A stretch of DNA of 28,785 nucleotides from positions 1-28,785 of the forward strand of contig JBLHND010000031.1 in the NCBI GenBank assembly GCA_047622605.1, in the 5' to 3' direction. This DNA comes from Motiliproteus sp047622605. GTDB taxonomy: Bacteria; Pseudomonadota; Gammaproteobacteria; Pseudomonadales; Balneatricaceae. The notes beneath the pieces are model-generated. The model saw nothing but the letters and a program-made list of their open reading frames with translations. It searched no databases and was not told the origin of the DNA. Positions 7,697 to 17,119 of the stretch are shown piece by piece. The position numbers were made by a program, and so were the translations under genes. Each line of letters opens with the position of its first letter. Positions within the stretch are counted from its first letter, which is position 1.

Positions 7697-9474
7697 AACT
7701 GCTCCTCGGGGAGCGCCAGGGTAGCAGCACTACCGCTGACAACGGCGGCGACGCAGGCACTGGTACGCGGCAACAGCTGCTCGCAATAAAAACGCACGGT
7801 GATCAGCTTGGCATTAAGGAATGCCTGATCGCCCTCGGCTGAGTCCTGCAGTTCCAGAGCCCGAAGCGCGCTGCGAGCCATCAGCCAACCGCCCATCAGG
7901 TAACCAAACAACAGCATAAAGTTAACGCTCTGGCTGGCGGCGGCCTGAGGATCCACTGGGGCCGTAGCCAACAACCACTGTTGGGCTCTGTGGCCATCAT
8001 TCAAGGCGCTGCGCAATGCCTGAGCGACGGGTGCAAGCCGGGTTCCTTCCGCATCAACGGCTGCCCAAGTCGCATCCATCTCTTCGAGTAACTTCGCCAT
8101 CGACTGGCCGCCGTTAACCAGATTCTTACGCCCGACCAGGTCCTGCGCCTGGATGCCGGTCGTGCCTTCATAGATCGGCAGGATCCGCGCATCACGGTAG
8201 AACTGCGCCGCGCCGGTCTCTTCGATATAACCCATGCCGCCATGGATCTGCAGCCCCAGACTGGTGACTTCCTGGGCTAACTCGGTGATCCAGCCCTTAA
8301 CGATCGGGGTCAGGAGTTCGGCACGACTCTGATGGGCACGCGCCTGCTCGGGGTCTTGCGACCGCTGGGCCTGATCGATCTCCGAAGAGCCCAGGTAGGC
8401 CAGCGCCCGCATCGCCTCGATCGACGCCCGCATCTGCATCAGCATCCTGCGCACATCAGGATGCTTGATGATCGCGATCTGAGAGCCGTCTTTCTGAGTC
8501 CCCTGCAACCGTGCCTTGGCATAGTCCCGTGCATGCTGGTAGGCCCGTTCGGAGATCGCCAGCCCCTGAAGTCCAACACCCTGACGGGCATGGTTCATCA
8601 TCGTAAACATGTACGTCAGGCCCCGGTTCTCCTCGCCGATCAGATAGCCGATCGCACCGCCTTCATCACCAAAACTCATCGCGCAGGTCGGGCTACCATG
8701 AATGCCCAGCTTATGTTCCAGCGACAGCGCCCTGGCATCATTGCGCTGGGCCGGATTGCCCTGGTCGTCGAGCAGAAACTTGGGGACGATAAACAGCGAA
8801 ATCCCTTTAACACCGGCCGGAGCATCGGGGAGGCGAGCCAACACCAGATGGACGATGTTCTCGGTCATCTGATGATCGCCCCAGGTAATAAAGATCTTCT
8901 GTCCGCTGATCCGGTAGTGTGCACCCTCGCGCACCGCACGGGTCTTAATCGCCGCCAGATCAGAACCGGCACCCGGTTCGGTCAGGTTCATCGTCCCGGT
9001 CCATTCACCCGTGACCATCTTCGGCAGGAATTGTTGCTGCAGTTCCTCGCTACCATGATGAATAATTGCTTCGATAGCGCCCTGGCCCAGCAGCGGGCAG
9101 AGCGCGAGCGCCATATTGGCCGATTGCCAGATCTCCATCACGGCCGTACCCAGCAGGTTCGGAAGCGCCTGCCCACCGAAGGCTTCGGGTGCCGTCAAGG
9201 ACCCCCAACCGCCCTCGACGTACTGCTGATAGGCCTCAGTAAAGCCGGGGGTTTGTTGCACACCCTGGCCATTCAGCGTCGGCGCCTGCTGATCACCGAC
9301 TCGATTCAGGGGGGACAGCACCTCGGTGCCCAGCCGGCCCGCTTCGTCGAGGATGGCGTTGGCAAGCTCGGTATTGACGTCCTCAAGGCCCAGAGTCTGA
9401 CAGAGGCTGTCAAAGCCGATCAATTCGTTGATCACAAATTGCATATCGGGATAGGGGTGGCGATACTCATTCAT
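7693..9474 (-). CDS. Acyl-CoA dehydrogenase, large type with extra C-terminal domain
   Basis: 593 residues, the length of the subgroup carrying an additional C-terminal domain, to which DmdC belongs, rather than the ~380-residue short-chain type. FAD/substrate motifs are 'NLTEPGAGSDL' (about 163-173) and 'GQKIFITWGDH' (191-201). 'LQIHGGMGYIEE' lies at 408-419, and Glu436 of 'YEGTTG' is the expected catalytic base. It oxidises an acyl-CoA to the 2-enoyl-CoA and passes electrons to ETF. Some relatives act on 3-methylmercaptopropionyl-CoA, but no DMSP-pathway partner is seen here. It is the last gene of the YCF48-MMPL-dehydrogenase series, 105 bp after the MMPL gene. The context suggests a role linked to lipid or hydrophobic-compound handling (inference). 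Confidence 0.92.
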   Translation of the reverse strand: MNEYRHPYPDMQFVINELIGFDSLCQTLGLEDVNTELANAILDEAGRLGTEVLSPLNRVGDQQAPTLNGQGVQQTPGFTEAYQQYVEGGWGSLTAPEAFGGQALPNLLGTAVMEIWQSANMALALCPLLGQGAIEAIIHHGSEELQQQFLPKMVTGEWTGTMNLTEPGAGSDLAAIKTRAVREGAHYRISGQKIFITWGDHQMTENIVHLVLARLPDAPAGVKGISLFIVPKFLLDDQGNPAQRNDARALSLEHKLGIHGSPTCAMSFGDEGGAIGYLIGEENRGLTYMFTMMNHARQGVGLQGLAISERAYQHARDYAKARLQGTQKDGSQIAIIKHPDVRRMLMQMRASIEAMRALAYLGSSEIDQAQRSQDPEQARAHQSRAELLTPIVKGWITELAQEVTSLGLQIHGGMGYIEETGAAQFYRDARILPIYEGTTGIQAQDLVGRKNLVNGGQSMAKLLEEMDATWAAVDAEGTRLAPVAQALRSALNDGHRAQQWLLATAPVDPQAAASQSVNFMLLFGYLMGGWLMARSALRALELQDSAEGDQAFLNAKLITVRFYCEQLLPRTSACVAAVVSGSAATLALPEEQF

Positions 9475-9579
9475 AAAAAGTCACTCATAACAGGTCACTC
9501 TCAACAAGGATTAAAGGTGTGATTGCGGTCTGGCTGCGGCTTTCCCTGGATGCCAGGTCAAGCCGGATCAACAGTCGGG

Positions 9580-11970
9580 TTACAGATCGGTCTTCTGGGG
9601 GTTGGAGCCAGTTCCCAGCTCGGTCTGCGGCTCTTTGGGACGCAGGATCAAGCGCGCCAGCGCGGGCAGCAGGATCAGAGCCCCGAGCATATTCCACAGG
9701 AACATAAAGGTTAGCAGTATCCCCAGATCGGCCTGGAACTTGATCGGTGACCAGGCCCAGGTACCCACGCCTATCGCCAGGGTCAGGCCGGTAAAGGCAA
9801 CCGCCTTACCGGTGCTGCGCAACGTCAGCAGGTAGGCATCGGTCAGCGACTCCCCCGCTTTCATATAGCTCTCCAGCTTGGTATAGATATAGAGGCCGTA
9901 ATCCACGCCTATACCCACCCCCAGGGCGATCACCGGCAGGGTGGCTACCTTGACCCCGATGCCCATATAGGTCATCAGCGCCTGACAGAGCACCGAGGTC
10001 ATGGCCAGCGGCAGGATAATACAGATCACCGCTTTCACCGACCTGAAGGTCAGTAACACCAGCAAACCAACCACCCCGTAGACCCAGGCAAGCATCTGAT
10101 ACTGAGCCGTTTCTATCACGATATTGGTCGCCGCTTCTATACCGGCATTACCAGCCGCCAGCTCGAACTGCAACTGCTCAGTGTTGTGCTCGGCGGCGAA
10201 GGCTGCCGCCGCATCAGCCACCCCGGTCAGGGTCTCGGCCTTGTGATCGTTAAGGTAGATCACCACCGGGAGAAAATTACAGGCGCTGTTCAGCATCCCC
10301 GGTGGCACATGTTTACCACTGGTGGCCGAATTCATCACCATTTGATTACGCGATAATTCAGCCCATTTAAAGTTGCCTTCATTCATCCCTACCAGGCCGC
10401 GCTTAGCGACATTAACCATGGAGAAGGACGACTGCACCCCCGCCTGGGTTTCGATCATGGCTTGGAAATCTTCGACCAGGGTCAGGGTTTCGTAGCTGAC
10501 ACAAGCGGCATCCTGGGTCTTGACCATGACCACGAACAGATCGGCACTGGTGGTAAAATTAGCGGTGATAAAGGCATTATCGCGGTTATAGCGTGAGTCC
10601 TGGCGCAGCTCCGGGGCACCGGCATCCAGATCGCCAATCTTCAGATCCCCGCTGTAAACCACCCCCCAGACCACCAGCACTACGGAGATAAGCACGGTCA
10701 GAGTGGCCGGAACCGGACGGGTAAAAGACGTCAACCTGTTCCAGAGTTTGTGCAGGATATTAAAGTGATCGCCAGCCGCACGGACGCCGGTGTAGGACAG
10801 CACGATCGGCAGCAGTACCAGGTTGGTCAGGACCACGGTGGCGATCCCCAGGCTGGCCGCGATCGCCAGCTCTTTAATCACCGCTATATCGATCACCATC
10901 AGGGTGATAAAGCCGATGCCATCACTCAGCAGGGCGATAAAACCGGGAATATAGAGCATCTTGAACGCCAGGCGGGCGGCACGATACTTATCCACGCCGT
11001 TGCCCACCTCGATGGCGGTCGCATTCACGATCTGCACGCCGTGGGAAATAGCGATCGCGAAGACCAAGAAGGGCACCAGCATCGAGTACGGATCCAGCTC
11101 GAACCCCAGCATCCGCAGTAATCCCAGCTGCCAGATGACCGCCACCAGCGAACAGCCTAGCGGTACCAGGGTGCCTGTCCAGCAGCGCGAATAGACGTAC
11201 ATCAGCACTAGGGTGATCCCGATCGCCGCGGCGAAGAACAGCCCGACCTTAGCCGCGCCCTCGATCAGATCCCCCACCACCTTGGCAAAACCGGTGATGT
11301 GAATCTTGACCGTCGGGGATTCATATTTTTGCCGCACCAGCCGCTCCAGCCGCTTCGAGAGCTGGTCATAATCCAGGGCCTCTCCGGTCTCTGGATTGAT
11401 ATCCAGCAGGGGTGCCAGGATGATCGCCGATTTAGCATTATTGGCCACCAGCGAGCCGATGCTGCCCGATTTGGCGACATTAGCGCGGAGCTTATCCAGT
11501 TCGCTGGCAGAACCATCATAGTCGGCCGGAATCACCGGTCCACCGACAAAACCCTCTTCGGTCACTTCGGTCCAGCGCACCTCGGGCATCCAGATCGACT
11601 TCAACCCGGAACGGTCAACTCCGGGAATAAAAAACACTTCGTCGTTGATCTGTTTCAGGGTTTCCTGAAACTCGGCACTATAAATAGTCTCGTCGGTGGT
11701 CTCTACCGCGATCCGCAGCCGGTTACCCAGGCCTGCCATCTGCTCCTTGTTTTGCAGATAGTTATGGATGTAGGGGTGGGACGTGGGGATCATCTTTTCA
11801 TAACTGGCCCCCAGAGTGATCTGCGAGGCGTAATAGGAAAACAGGACGGTGAGTCCGAGGAAGATGAGCAACAGCAGAGGGCGTCTGCCGAACAGCAACT
11901 GCTCTACCCTCGCTTCTGATTTATCCAGCGGATGCACACGCGGAGTATCCTGATGTTTTCTGTACGTCAT
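9580..11970 (-). CDS. RND superfamily (MMPL-type) transporter
   Basis: 796 residues with two similar halves. TM1 is at about 30-48. A large periplasmic loop follows ('GNRLRIAVET', 'IPGVDRSGLKSIWMPEVRW'). Helix clusters at about 230-395 and 610-780 carry sterol-sensing-like stretches 'PFLVFAIAISHGVQIVNA' and 'VIALGVGIGVDYGLYIYTKL'. The MMPL architecture, without AcrB-type partners, fits proton-driven movement of lipids or hydrophobic molecules across or out of the inner membrane. ATG lies 2 bp after the stop of the YCF48-like gene, with AAGGAAA inside that gene's end, so translation is coupled. Such proteins often sit beside DUF1302/DUF1329/YCF48 genes in gammaproteobacteria (recalled), as here. 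Confidence 0.92.
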   Translation of the reverse strand: MTYRKHQDTPRVHPLDKSEARVEQLLFGRRPLLLLIFLGLTVLFSYYASQITLGASYEKMIPTSHPYIHNYLQNKEQMAGLGNRLRIAVETTDETIYSAEFQETLKQINDEVFFIPGVDRSGLKSIWMPEVRWTEVTEEGFVGGPVIPADYDGSASELDKLRANVAKSGSIGSLVANNAKSAIILAPLLDINPETGEALDYDQLSKRLERLVRQKYESPTVKIHITGFAKVVGDLIEGAAKVGLFFAAAIGITLVLMYVYSRCWTGTLVPLGCSLVAVIWQLGLLRMLGFELDPYSMLVPFLVFAIAISHGVQIVNATAIEVGNGVDKYRAARLAFKMLYIPGFIALLSDGIGFITLMVIDIAVIKELAIAASLGIATVVLTNLVLLPIVLSYTGVRAAGDHFNILHKLWNRLTSFTRPVPATLTVLISVVLVVWGVVYSGDLKIGDLDAGAPELRQDSRYNRDNAFITANFTTSADLFVVMVKTQDAACVSYETLTLVEDFQAMIETQAGVQSSFSMVNVAKRGLVGMNEGNFKWAELSRNQMVMNSATSGKHVPPGMLNSACNFLPVVIYLNDHKAETLTGVADAAAAFAAEHNTEQLQFELAAGNAGIEAATNIVIETAQYQMLAWVYGVVGLLVLLTFRSVKAVICIILPLAMTSVLCQALMTYMGIGVKVATLPVIALGVGIGVDYGLYIYTKLESYMKAGESLTDAYLLTLRSTGKAVAFTGLTLAIGVGTWAWSPIKFQADLGILLTFMFLWNMLGALILLPALARLILRPKEPQTELGTGSNPQKTDL

Positions 11971-11972
11971 GA

Positions 11973-13190
11973 TCAGTTTCCTTGCTTAACGCTGGATGGC
12001 GAGGTCGAGGTCGATGTCGGGACCGATGGCACAGGGGACAGTGCCAGAGGCTGAGCACCGGCCAGACCCACCACCAGAATCCGATCAGTCGTCAGGGGCA
12101 CGACTGCCATGCTGGGCGCGGGGATCGCTAAGCGCTGCATGCGGAAAGGCTGACCCGGTGACTTGACCAGCACCGCGCCGAAGCTGCCCACCAACACCAG
12201 GGTGCCATCCTCAAGCTGGGCGGCACCGGTGAGAGTACGCGTGAGCGGCAAGTCCAGCTGCTCCCAGCTATCGCCGCCGTCGGCACTGATAAAGGCGTGG
12301 CCGCGCAGGCCATAGACCAGAAGCCGGTCACCGCCCAGGGACTGAGCGCCAAAGAAAGAACCCTCATAGGGCGACGTCAGAGCCTCCCAGTGATCATCGC
12401 CGTTAAGGCGCCGAAACAGCACCCCCGCTTCACCGGCGATCAGTACTCCGCTGTCGGTATAGGTGATCGCATTGAGGTGAAAGCCATCCGGATTACCCAA
12501 CGCCTCCATCATCGGTTGCCAGTTCTTACCGCCGTCCTGAGTCGCCAGCAGCAGACCGTAGGCGCCCAGCACATAGCCGTGATCGGCATCGATAAAGGCC
12601 ACATCCAACAGGGTGCGCAGCAACTGATCCTCCAGGGCAAGCTGGGCGTCCTCGGCACGAAACTGCAACTCATCCAGCAGCTCTTCCGAGCTCTCGGGGT
12701 CCGCTACGGCACTGGCCAGTAACTGCTGATAATAGTCGGCCACCAATTGATTGATCTGGGTTCCATCAAGCGCCAGGGTCCAGGTTTCACCTCGGTCGGT
12801 ACTCTTAAGCAGGATGCTGTCATGCCCTACCGCCCAGGCCGACTCCTCGGTCGCCGCATCGACGGCGGTCAACAACACCGAGACCGGCACCTGCGCCTGA
12901 CGCCAATGCTCCCCCTGGTCGAATGAGATCAGGATGCGGCCCCGCTCACCCACGCTCAACAACCGGTCCGCCATCGGGGTGATATCCATGAGCGGAAAAC
13001 GCTGCCCCGCATCCAGCGGGGCCGAGGGGCGAGAGGCCCGGTCCGGCAGTGCCGCGAAGGAGAGTGTTGGCAGGCTCAGCAGTGCGATCAGCACTGTCGT
13101 CGGAAGGACTGAGCCGAGGTGGCGTTGCAGTGATCGGGACTGCCTGCAGACAAACGCAGTGCATCGATAAGGGAGATCATAATTAGCCAT
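11973..13190 (-). CDS. YCF48-like BNR-repeat beta-propeller protein, exported
   Basis: 405 residues. A basic N-terminal region of about 25 residues precedes a hydrophobic stretch (about 28-46, ending 'LSFA-ALPD') that fits a signal peptide. The body holds BNR/Asp-box repeats: SFDQGEHW (89-96), STDRGETW (130-137), ATQDGGKNW (216-224) and SADGGDSW (302-309), as in YCF48/HCF136 propellers. An acidic helical insert at about 144-195 interrupts the propeller repeats. The C-terminal tail is Ser/Thr/Pro-rich. Bacterial members next to MMPL/RND genes are presumed periplasmic accessory proteins; no enzymatic activity is implied. First gene of the minus-strand arm. No strong ribosome site precedes ATG, so a later start nearer the signal peptide is possible. 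Confidence 0.85.
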   Translation of the reverse strand: MANYDLPYRCTAFVCRQSRSLQRHLGSVLPTTVLIALLSLPTLSFAALPDRASRPSAPLDAGQRFPLMDITPMADRLLSVGERGRILISFDQGEHWRQAQVPVSVLLTAVDAATEESAWAVGHDSILLKSTDRGETWTLALDGTQINQLVADYYQQLLASAVADPESSEELLDELQFRAEDAQLALEDQLLRTLLDVAFIDADHGYVLGAYGLLLATQDGGKNWQPMMEALGNPDGFHLNAITYTDSGVLIAGEAGVLFRRLNGDDHWEALTSPYEGSFFGAQSLGGDRLLVYGLRGHAFISADGGDSWEQLDLPLTRTLTGAAQLEDGTLVLVGSFGAVLVKSPGQPFRMQRLAIPAPSMAVVPLTTDRILVVGLAGAQPLALSPVPSVPTSTSTSPSSVKQGN

Positions 13191-13764
13191 AACCGCTTAA
13201 CCCAGTACGTTATTGTAATTATTGTGCGCTGCTCAACACCAAGCTTCTAGCACCTGCGGCCCCAACCTGGGAGGTTGATCACAACAGGCAAGCCAACGGC
13301 AAGATCCGCTTTAATGTCTAAGTAAGGCTAAATATAGTGCATGAATAGTGGATGTTAGGCTACTAAACCTACTTTGCTAACTTATTGATTTTAAAAAATA
13401 GACCACTGCATACGCGCCATAAGATACCATCTTGGCGCTCAGGGATAGATAGTAGGCTGATAGTTTGGCTCTAGATTCGGGCTGATGCCCCAGCAGAAAG
13501 TGACCCCTGTAGTGGTCTGGCAGGGCAACGATTTTGGGATGCTGAAGATCGATTCCGAAACAACCGTTATCAGTGTTCGGTATGACCGTAACAAACACTC
13601 AAAAACAATCAGCTCCCACGTTAAATGGCGGCTGAAGGCTCGGCTGGAGGGGCGTACTGGAGGGAGGCCTTGAGAACAGCCTGCCGCGTTAATCCCGATG
13701 CAACAGGGCGTGATGCGGGTAACAATCAAGGTTCTGGATGAGCGCAGCTCTTTGGAAATCACAT
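13191..13764. other. Intergenic region upstream of the YCF48 gene, containing element copy A
   Basis: 574 bp with no supported gene. It contains copy A of the 109-bp element (13330-13438). Short overlapping frames exist on both strands between 13377 and 13762, but none shows a recognisable domain or a good ribosome site. The promoter of the minus-strand YCF48-MMPL-dehydrogenase operon must lie in the left part. Confidence 0.5.
13330..13438 (+). repeat. Diverged direct repeat, copy A (109 bp)
   Basis: Starts with AAATATAGTGCATGAA and ends with GCGCCA-N13-TGGCGC (13414-13438). Copy B at 15026-15134 has the same length and direction. Both share the opening 15 bases, TTAGGCTAC, a TTGAT-TTAA block, AGACCAC, and the terminal palindrome with near-identical spacer (ATAAGATACCA versus ATAGGATACCA). 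Weaker similarity continues for about 30 bp beyond. Confidence 0.8.
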
Positions 13765-14780
13765 ATGGCTCAGCTTAGGCAACAATTCTTCGCTGCTACA
13801 GCCATACAAACGCCGCAAGAAGAATTAGCGGGTCTGTAGATCACGGTATGCCGCCTGGAGCACTTAACGCAACTCGTACTTGCGAGCCACAGTCTGCTGG
13901 ACATAGACACCGATTTTTTTGTTGCACTCCCTGAGGATCGAGCCTGGATAAGCCCTGCAGAGGCCTACCGCCTCCTGCAAAAGGCCGTTCCTGAGCCTGA
14001 CCTTATCACCCTGTCCCGCTCAGTCAGCAGCGGCTTTATGCCGCTACGTTACCGTTATTTTGCAGATTACCTCAAAGCGCTTTTCGAGCAGGAGCACGCC
14101 TCGGCAGCCCATTTCGAAACCCTCTACCCGCTGGAAAGGCGTAGCGATCACCTCGCGTCACGGCGGCAGCTGATGGAGGAGCTTGAAAGATATCCGCAGT
14201 GCGCAGCCACCCACTATCTCTGCGCCAGAGACTCGACCCATCCCCAGTCCTATCTAAGCAGCGCGGCCGCAATATGCGCGGCCTACGCGTTCGATCCCTT
14301 TCAGATCGCCAGCGAAACCGCCAACCGGCACTTACCAACCTCGAGCCACATCCTGGACCGACTCGCTCAGCGCCTGGATCAAGTACCCCTGATACCCGCA
14401 GATACCCGGTTTATTGCTCTCGGTCTTGCCTATGCAGAGCTCGGCGCACCTGAGCAGGCGTCACAGTGCTATCAGCGCTATGGTCAACCCCATCCCGCCC
14501 TCGCGCTGGCGATCGCCGAACAACTCACCGCCAGTACCCAGCCTCCTCAATTATTCGACTTACTCAGCACCGCAACCACAGAAGACGCGTCGGATCTGCC
14601 GCTCAGCTGCTGTTAGCCACCTGGTATGTACAAAAGGGGGATAGAGGCGCGGCAATAACGGCTCTTGAAATAGCCCACGCTCGAGCACCCGCCTGGTTAG
14701 CCCCCTTGCGAGGGTTAGCCCAGCGACAAGCTCGATCAGCACCCCTGGAACCAGGAATCGATTGGCAACCCTGCTCGTAG
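13765..14780 (+). pseudogene. Broken TPR-like repeat protein gene (in-frame TAG plus a frameshift)
   Basis: Three pieces read as one protein of about 338 residues. Piece 1 starts at ATG 13765 ('MAQLRQQFFAA') and stops at TAG 13837-13839. Piece 2 continues in the same frame from 13840 ('LEHLTQLVLASHSLLDID') to TAG at 14614-14616. It has no ATG, GTG or TTG in frame until 14038, so it cannot simply restart. Piece 3 is in another frame from about 14590 to TAG at 14780. It gives 'AAQLLLATWYVQKGDRGAA' and 'TALEIAHARAPAWLAPL', which look like further helical repeats. Helix-pair repeats such as 'ALGLAYAELGAPEQASQCY' suggest a TPR/Sel1-like solenoid of unknown role. Sequencing error, true decay or amber readthrough are all possible; two independent lesions favour decay. 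It lies between the two 109-bp repeats. Confidence 0.65.
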
Positions 14781-14943
14781 AAAGGATGGCAACCCTGGGT
14801 GCTTTAATCGGATAACGCGATATAGGCAGGCGGTGCTAGTCGCGCAACAATCCCGTAGATGAAGGCTGCGGTTATGAGCGGCCTGATAGCGTCCCGCAGC
14901 GGTCATCGTCAACGAAGGTCATGAGCCTCCCTGGCTACGATCA

Positions 14944-14983
14944 CTATTCTCGGTCAGCCTCCTCGAAGGCTAACCGAGAATAG
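14944..14983. repeat. Strong 16-bp hairpin
   Basis: CTATTCTCGGTCAGCC, eight-base loop, GGCTAACCGAGAATAG: 15 of 16 positions pair, with one C-A mismatch. No T-tract follows, so it is not a standard intrinsic terminator. It could be an operator, an mRNA structure, or a scar of a mobile element end. Confidence 0.75.
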
Positions 14984-15025
14984 CCTGACCTACGGCGATA
15001 TCTGCTTGAAGTTCTCAGCAAGCAG

Positions 15026-15134
15026 AAATATAGTGCATGAAGGGTTGATTTTAGGCTACGGAGTCTGCTTCGTTAACGTATTGATCTTAACGTCCAGACC
15101 ACACCCAGTGCGCCATAGGATACCAGTTTGGCGC
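15026..15134 (+). repeat. Diverged direct repeat, copy B (109 bp)
   Basis: Partner of 13330-13438, same length and orientation, 1.7 kb away. It ends with GCGCCA-N13-TGGCGC at 15110-15134. It lies about 140 bp upstream of the DUF1302 start, a plausible place for a regulator binding site, while copy A stands upstream of the broken gene. Confidence 0.8.
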
Positions 15135-15273
15135 CCGGAGATAGTTGGACAGCCTATATTTTGACTTAGGATAGCTCAACCACCCTGACTAGGTTTATAT
15201 CGATCAGGATGCTGCAACGCAGCAGCGCGTGGCTAAACATAATAGTTATAATAATAAGATCAAAGGTGGAATC

Positions 15274-17085
15274 ATGAAGATGTCGGACTTGAAAAAGCCT
15301 GTATCGAACCGTGGGCGCGGCTTCGCGCTCGCACCTCTGGGAGCCGCTATGTTGCTGGCGACCCTCAACGTCCAGACGGCCCAAGCCGTCACCTTCGAAC
15401 TGGGAGAGATCGACGGCAGCTTCGATTCATCGCTGTCGATCGGCATGAGTCAGCGCATGTCGAACCGCGACCAAGCCTACTATTCAGTAGGGAATGGCGG
15501 CACGGCGACCTCCAACACCATGGATGATGGCACCCTCAACTTCGACAACAACGACGTCTTCACCAAGACCTTCAAGGGAGTGCATGGCCTGTCGCTGCGC
15601 TATGAAAACGTCGGTGTTTTTGTACGCGGCAAGTACTGGTACGACTTCGAGCTGAATGACGGTGATCAGGCTCACGGCAACGTCGTCAACAGCTACACCC
15701 CCGGCAAACTCAGCGACGACGGCTTCCACGATCTGGCCCAGTTCTCCGGTGCGGAAATCTTGGATGCCTATGTCTACGGCGAATTTGAAGTCGCTAACAC
15801 CCCCCTCGACCTGCGTCTGGGGCGCCAAGTGCTCAGCTGGGGTGAGTCCACCTTTATTCAGGGCGGCATCAACGTCATCAACCCGGTCGATGTCTCGGCC
15901 TTTCGGCGCCCCGGCGCCGAGATCAAAGAGGGGCTGATGCCGGTGAACATGCTGTTCGCCTCGGCGGGCCTGACCGATAACCTGTCGGTCGAAGGCTTCT
16001 ACCAGCTGGAGTGGGAAAAGACCGTGGTCGATGGCTGTGGCACCCTGTTCTCGGGCGCCGACTGGGCCGCCGATGGCTGTGATCGATTGGCATTCAAAGG
16101 TGATACAGCTGGGATAACAGATGCAACCAACTTAGCGGCGGGACTCTTTGTTAACCGTTCTGCCGACCAGGAGCCGGATGACAGTGGTCAGTTTGGGGTC
16201 TCCTCTCGCTACTATGCGGACAGTATAGATACCGAGTTCGGTGCCTATTACCTCAACTACCACAGTCGTACTCCCTACGTCAGCGCCTTCAGATCAACAC
16301 AAGGGCCGCACACTGGACCAGGGACAACATTCGATGGCACCTACACGGTGGCCTACCCTGAAGATCTGGAACTGCTCGGCCTGAGTTACCAGACCAGCGT
16401 CGGCACCTGGGCACTGTCGGGTGAGATCAGCTACCATCCCGATCTGCCGCTGCAGATCAACGGTAATGACCTCCTTGGTGCCTTCCTGACCGATGGTGCC
16501 AACCCCTATAGCCCCGTCAACAGCCGTGTAGCCGCTTCAGATGTAGGCGCGTTGGTCAACGGCTATGATGAGTACGATGTTTATCAGATACAGACTACCG
16601 CGATCCAGTTCTTCGACCGGGTGCTGGGTGCCAGCCGCCTGTCGCTGGCCGCAGAGATCGGCGCCACCTACGTCGAGGGCCTGCCCGATGCTGGCGATAC
16701 CGTGTTCCACCCAACGTACGGCAATCTCGCCGCCAACCCTCGCTATGGTCGAGCTACGGTCTTCGGCTCAGGCGCTGCGGGCGCTGACGGCTACACCACC
16801 AAGTTTGCCTGGGGTTACCGCGCCCGCGCCTCCCTGGCCTATAAGGATGTGATCGCCGGGATCAACCTGACGCCCTCCGTGGCCTGGTCGCATGATGTGG
16901 AGGGTAACTCACCCTCGCCTGCGCAACAGTTCAACGAGGGCAGCAAGGCGATCAGTCTGGGTCTGGGTGCAGACTATATGAACAGGTACACCGCTAACGT
17001 CACTTATACGGATTTCTTCGGCGGCGACTACAACTACCTGACCGACAAAGACAATCTGTCCCTGAGCCTGGGTGTGTCGTTCTAA
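15274..17085 (+). CDS. DUF1302 family outer-membrane beta-barrel protein
   Basis: 603 residues. The signal peptide (about 1-36) ends 'QTAQA-VTFELGE'. The body alternates polar and aromatic residues in strand-like stretches, for example 'SLSIGMSQRMSNRDQAYY', 'DLRLGRQVLSWGESTFIQGG' and 'INPVDVSAFRRPGAEIKEG', the last two being hallmark DUF1302 segments. It ends 'NLSLSLGVSF', with the C-terminal Phe expected of outer-membrane barrels. ATG at 15274 follows AAAGGTGGA; an upstream in-frame start at 15229 would spoil the signal peptide. DUF1302 proteins are inferred to be porin-like channels for hydrophobic compounds, often paired with DUF1329; direct functional proof is sparse. First gene of the plus-strand arm, 34 bp before the DUF1329 gene. 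Confidence 0.9.
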   Translation: MKMSDLKKPVSNRGRGFALAPLGAAMLLATLNVQTAQAVTFELGEIDGSFDSSLSIGMSQRMSNRDQAYYSVGNGGTATSNTMDDGTLNFDNNDVFTKTFKGVHGLSLRYENVGVFVRGKYWYDFELNDGDQAHGNVVNSYTPGKLSDDGFHDLAQFSGAEILDAYVYGEFEVANTPLDLRLGRQVLSWGESTFIQGGINVINPVDVSAFRRPGAEIKEGLMPVNMLFASAGLTDNLSVEGFYQLEWEKTVVDGCGTLFSGADWAADGCDRLAFKGDTAGITDATNLAAGLFVNRSADQEPDDSGQFGVSSRYYADSIDTEFGAYYLNYHSRTPYVSAFRSTQGPHTGPGTTFDGTYTVAYPEDLELLGLSYQTSVGTWALSGEISYHPDLPLQINGNDLLGAFLTDGANPYSPVNSRVAASDVGALVNGYDEYDVYQIQTTAIQFFDRVLGASRLSLAAEIGATYVEGLPDAGDTVFHPTYGNLAANPRYGRATVFGSGAAGADGYTTKFAWGYRARASLAYKDVIAGINLTPSVAWSHDVEGNSPSPAQQFNEGSKAISLGLGADYMNRYTANVTYTDFFGGDYNYLTDKDNLSLSLGVSF

Positions 17086-17119
17086 AGACGCGTTACTACA
17101 CGTTGTAAGGATAATAATA

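Larger units (their letters stand above)
14781..15273. other. Intergenic region upstream of the DUF1302 gene
   Basis: 493 bp with no supported gene. It holds a strong hairpin (14944-14983) and copy B of the 109-bp element (15026-15134), then about 140 bp of leader before the DUF1302 ribosome site. It probably contains the promoter of the DUF1302-DUF1329 operon, but no confident -35/-10 pair was found. Confidence 0.5.

Noticed and set aside
8332..9522. Long plus-strand frame of 396 codons
   Set aside because: It lies opposite the acyl-CoA dehydrogenase gene, whose motifs are clear. Its own translation is rich in Arg, His and Gln with no domain, as expected of a shadow frame in GC-rich DNA.
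13439..13762. Minus-strand frame of 107 codons (and overlapping short plus frame 13485-13673) upstream of the broken gene
   Set aside because: No recognisable domain or ribosome site. The minus frame overlaps repeat copy A only at its edge, and composition is not protein-like enough to call a gene.
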